Shown here: positions 63,902 to 64,000 of the stretch, one piece after another
How the letters are laid out: each line of letters opens with the position of its first letter
How positions within the stretch are numbered: the first letter of the stretch is position 1
Assembly (NCBI GenBank): GCA_009926135.1
Contig: RFPL01000004.1
Span: forward strand, 178,630-242,629
From: Sphingomonadaceae bacterium
GTDB lineage: Bacteria > Pseudomonadota > Alphaproteobacteria > Sphingomonadales > Sphingomonadaceae
Reading direction: 5' to 3'
DNA length: 64,000 nt
Notes under the pieces: generated by a model
Database searches by the model: none
Seen by the model: only the letters and a program-made list of their open reading frames with translations
Told to the model about the DNA's origin: nothing
Made by a program: the position numbers and the translations under genes

Positions 63902-64000
63902 GGCTCTGTTGCAAAAATCGTGAAGCTTGAGCATGCTTGGCGGAGATTGGACGGACGGAACGATGACGGATTTCAAGTGGCGCCATTTCCAGGGTGATGT
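63902..64000 (+). mobile_element. IS6100 (IS6 family), left end
   Basis: The terminal inverted repeat starts GGCTCTGTTGCAAA at 63902, followed by the leader typical of IS6100. The element runs beyond the window. IS6100 is widespread in sphingomonads carrying degradative or resistance genes. Confidence 0.9.
63963..64000 (+). CDS. tnpA: IS6100 transposase, 5' end only
   Basis: Twelve codons of the IS6100 transposase (MTDFKWRHFQGD) are visible before the window ends. It is a DDE transposase in the family. Confidence 0.9.
   Translation, partial: MTDFKWRHFQGD

Noticed and set aside
63443..63997. 184-codon frame overlapping the C5 methyltransferase and IS6100
   Set aside because: Reads the same DNA in another frame and crosses the insertion boundary; the methyltransferase frame has all motifs.

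Overview
This looks like a chromosomal stretch from a sphingomonad (order Sphingomonadales, Alphaproteobacteria; a relative of Novosphingobium, Sphingopyxis or Sphingobium). That is inferred from the high GC content, a GcrA cell-cycle regulator, a CrtZ-type carotenoid hydroxylase, the F-ATPase zeta subunit, a TamAB pair and an IS6100 end. Genus cannot be fixed from sequence reading alone.

Layout of the chromosomal part (1-44228). At 1-5629 there is a sugar-use cluster: a LacI regulator cut by the window edge, an MFS carrier, a GH3 beta-glucosidase lipoprotein and a FucP/GluP-type permease. Two convergent acyl-CoA dehydrogenase genes follow (5692-7800), then tamA-tamB with a small lipoprotein gene (7961-14440), a NUDIX hydrolase, and a CHASE4-GGDEF-EAL cyclic-di-GMP protein. 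The next block (17980-24253, mostly minus strand) holds grxD, bolA, the zeta-subunit gene, a cytochrome c', a quinone oxidoreductase, leuD, a small membrane protein and leuC, plus crtZ (plus strand), a YbaN-like gene and sufE. At 24304-28659 lies an expanded phage-shock (psp) locus: pspF diverges from an operon with an excellent sigma-54 promoter. That operon encodes PspA, PspB, PspC and at least three additional small membrane proteins with a PspB-like coiled-coil tail. From 28787 to 40661 runs the classic translation/RNA block rimP-nusA-ylxR-infB-(thioesterase)-rbfA, interrupted by yceI, tdk and a site-2 protease gene, then truB-rpsO-pnp. After this come a diguanylate cyclase, gcrA, an unpaired ABC-2 permease, hspQ and tRNA-Ser(CGA).

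The accessory part begins at the 3' end of tRNA-Ser (about 44228) and runs past the right edge. It looks like a phage-derived integrated element. A translationally coupled recombination cassette (small protein, DUF2924 protein, serine recombinase, HTH protein) is read leftward. A CI/LexA-like repressor diverges from an early replication operon: AAA ATPase, DUF669 protein, PD-(D/E)XK nuclease, DEAD/DEAH helicase, DUF6511 protein and a RepB-like primase/helicase. A reversed HipBA toxin-antitoxin pair interrupts this, with three operators at an exact 50-bp period. Next to it is a 360-bp AT-rich non-coding region carrying alternating TTGTTCAA sites and a G-quadruplex motif. Then come a RuvC-like resolvase, small phage genes, an HNH nuclease, plasmid-like small genes, a ParDE pair, a ParB-fused adenine/N4-cytosine methyltransferase, and a C5-cytosine methyltransferase cut by IS6100 at 63902. 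No capsid, tail or terminase gene is visible in the window.

The most unusual signals are the enlarged psp operon, the non-coding region between HipB and the RuvC-like gene, the periodic HipB operators, and the tRNA/inverted-repeat junction of the element.
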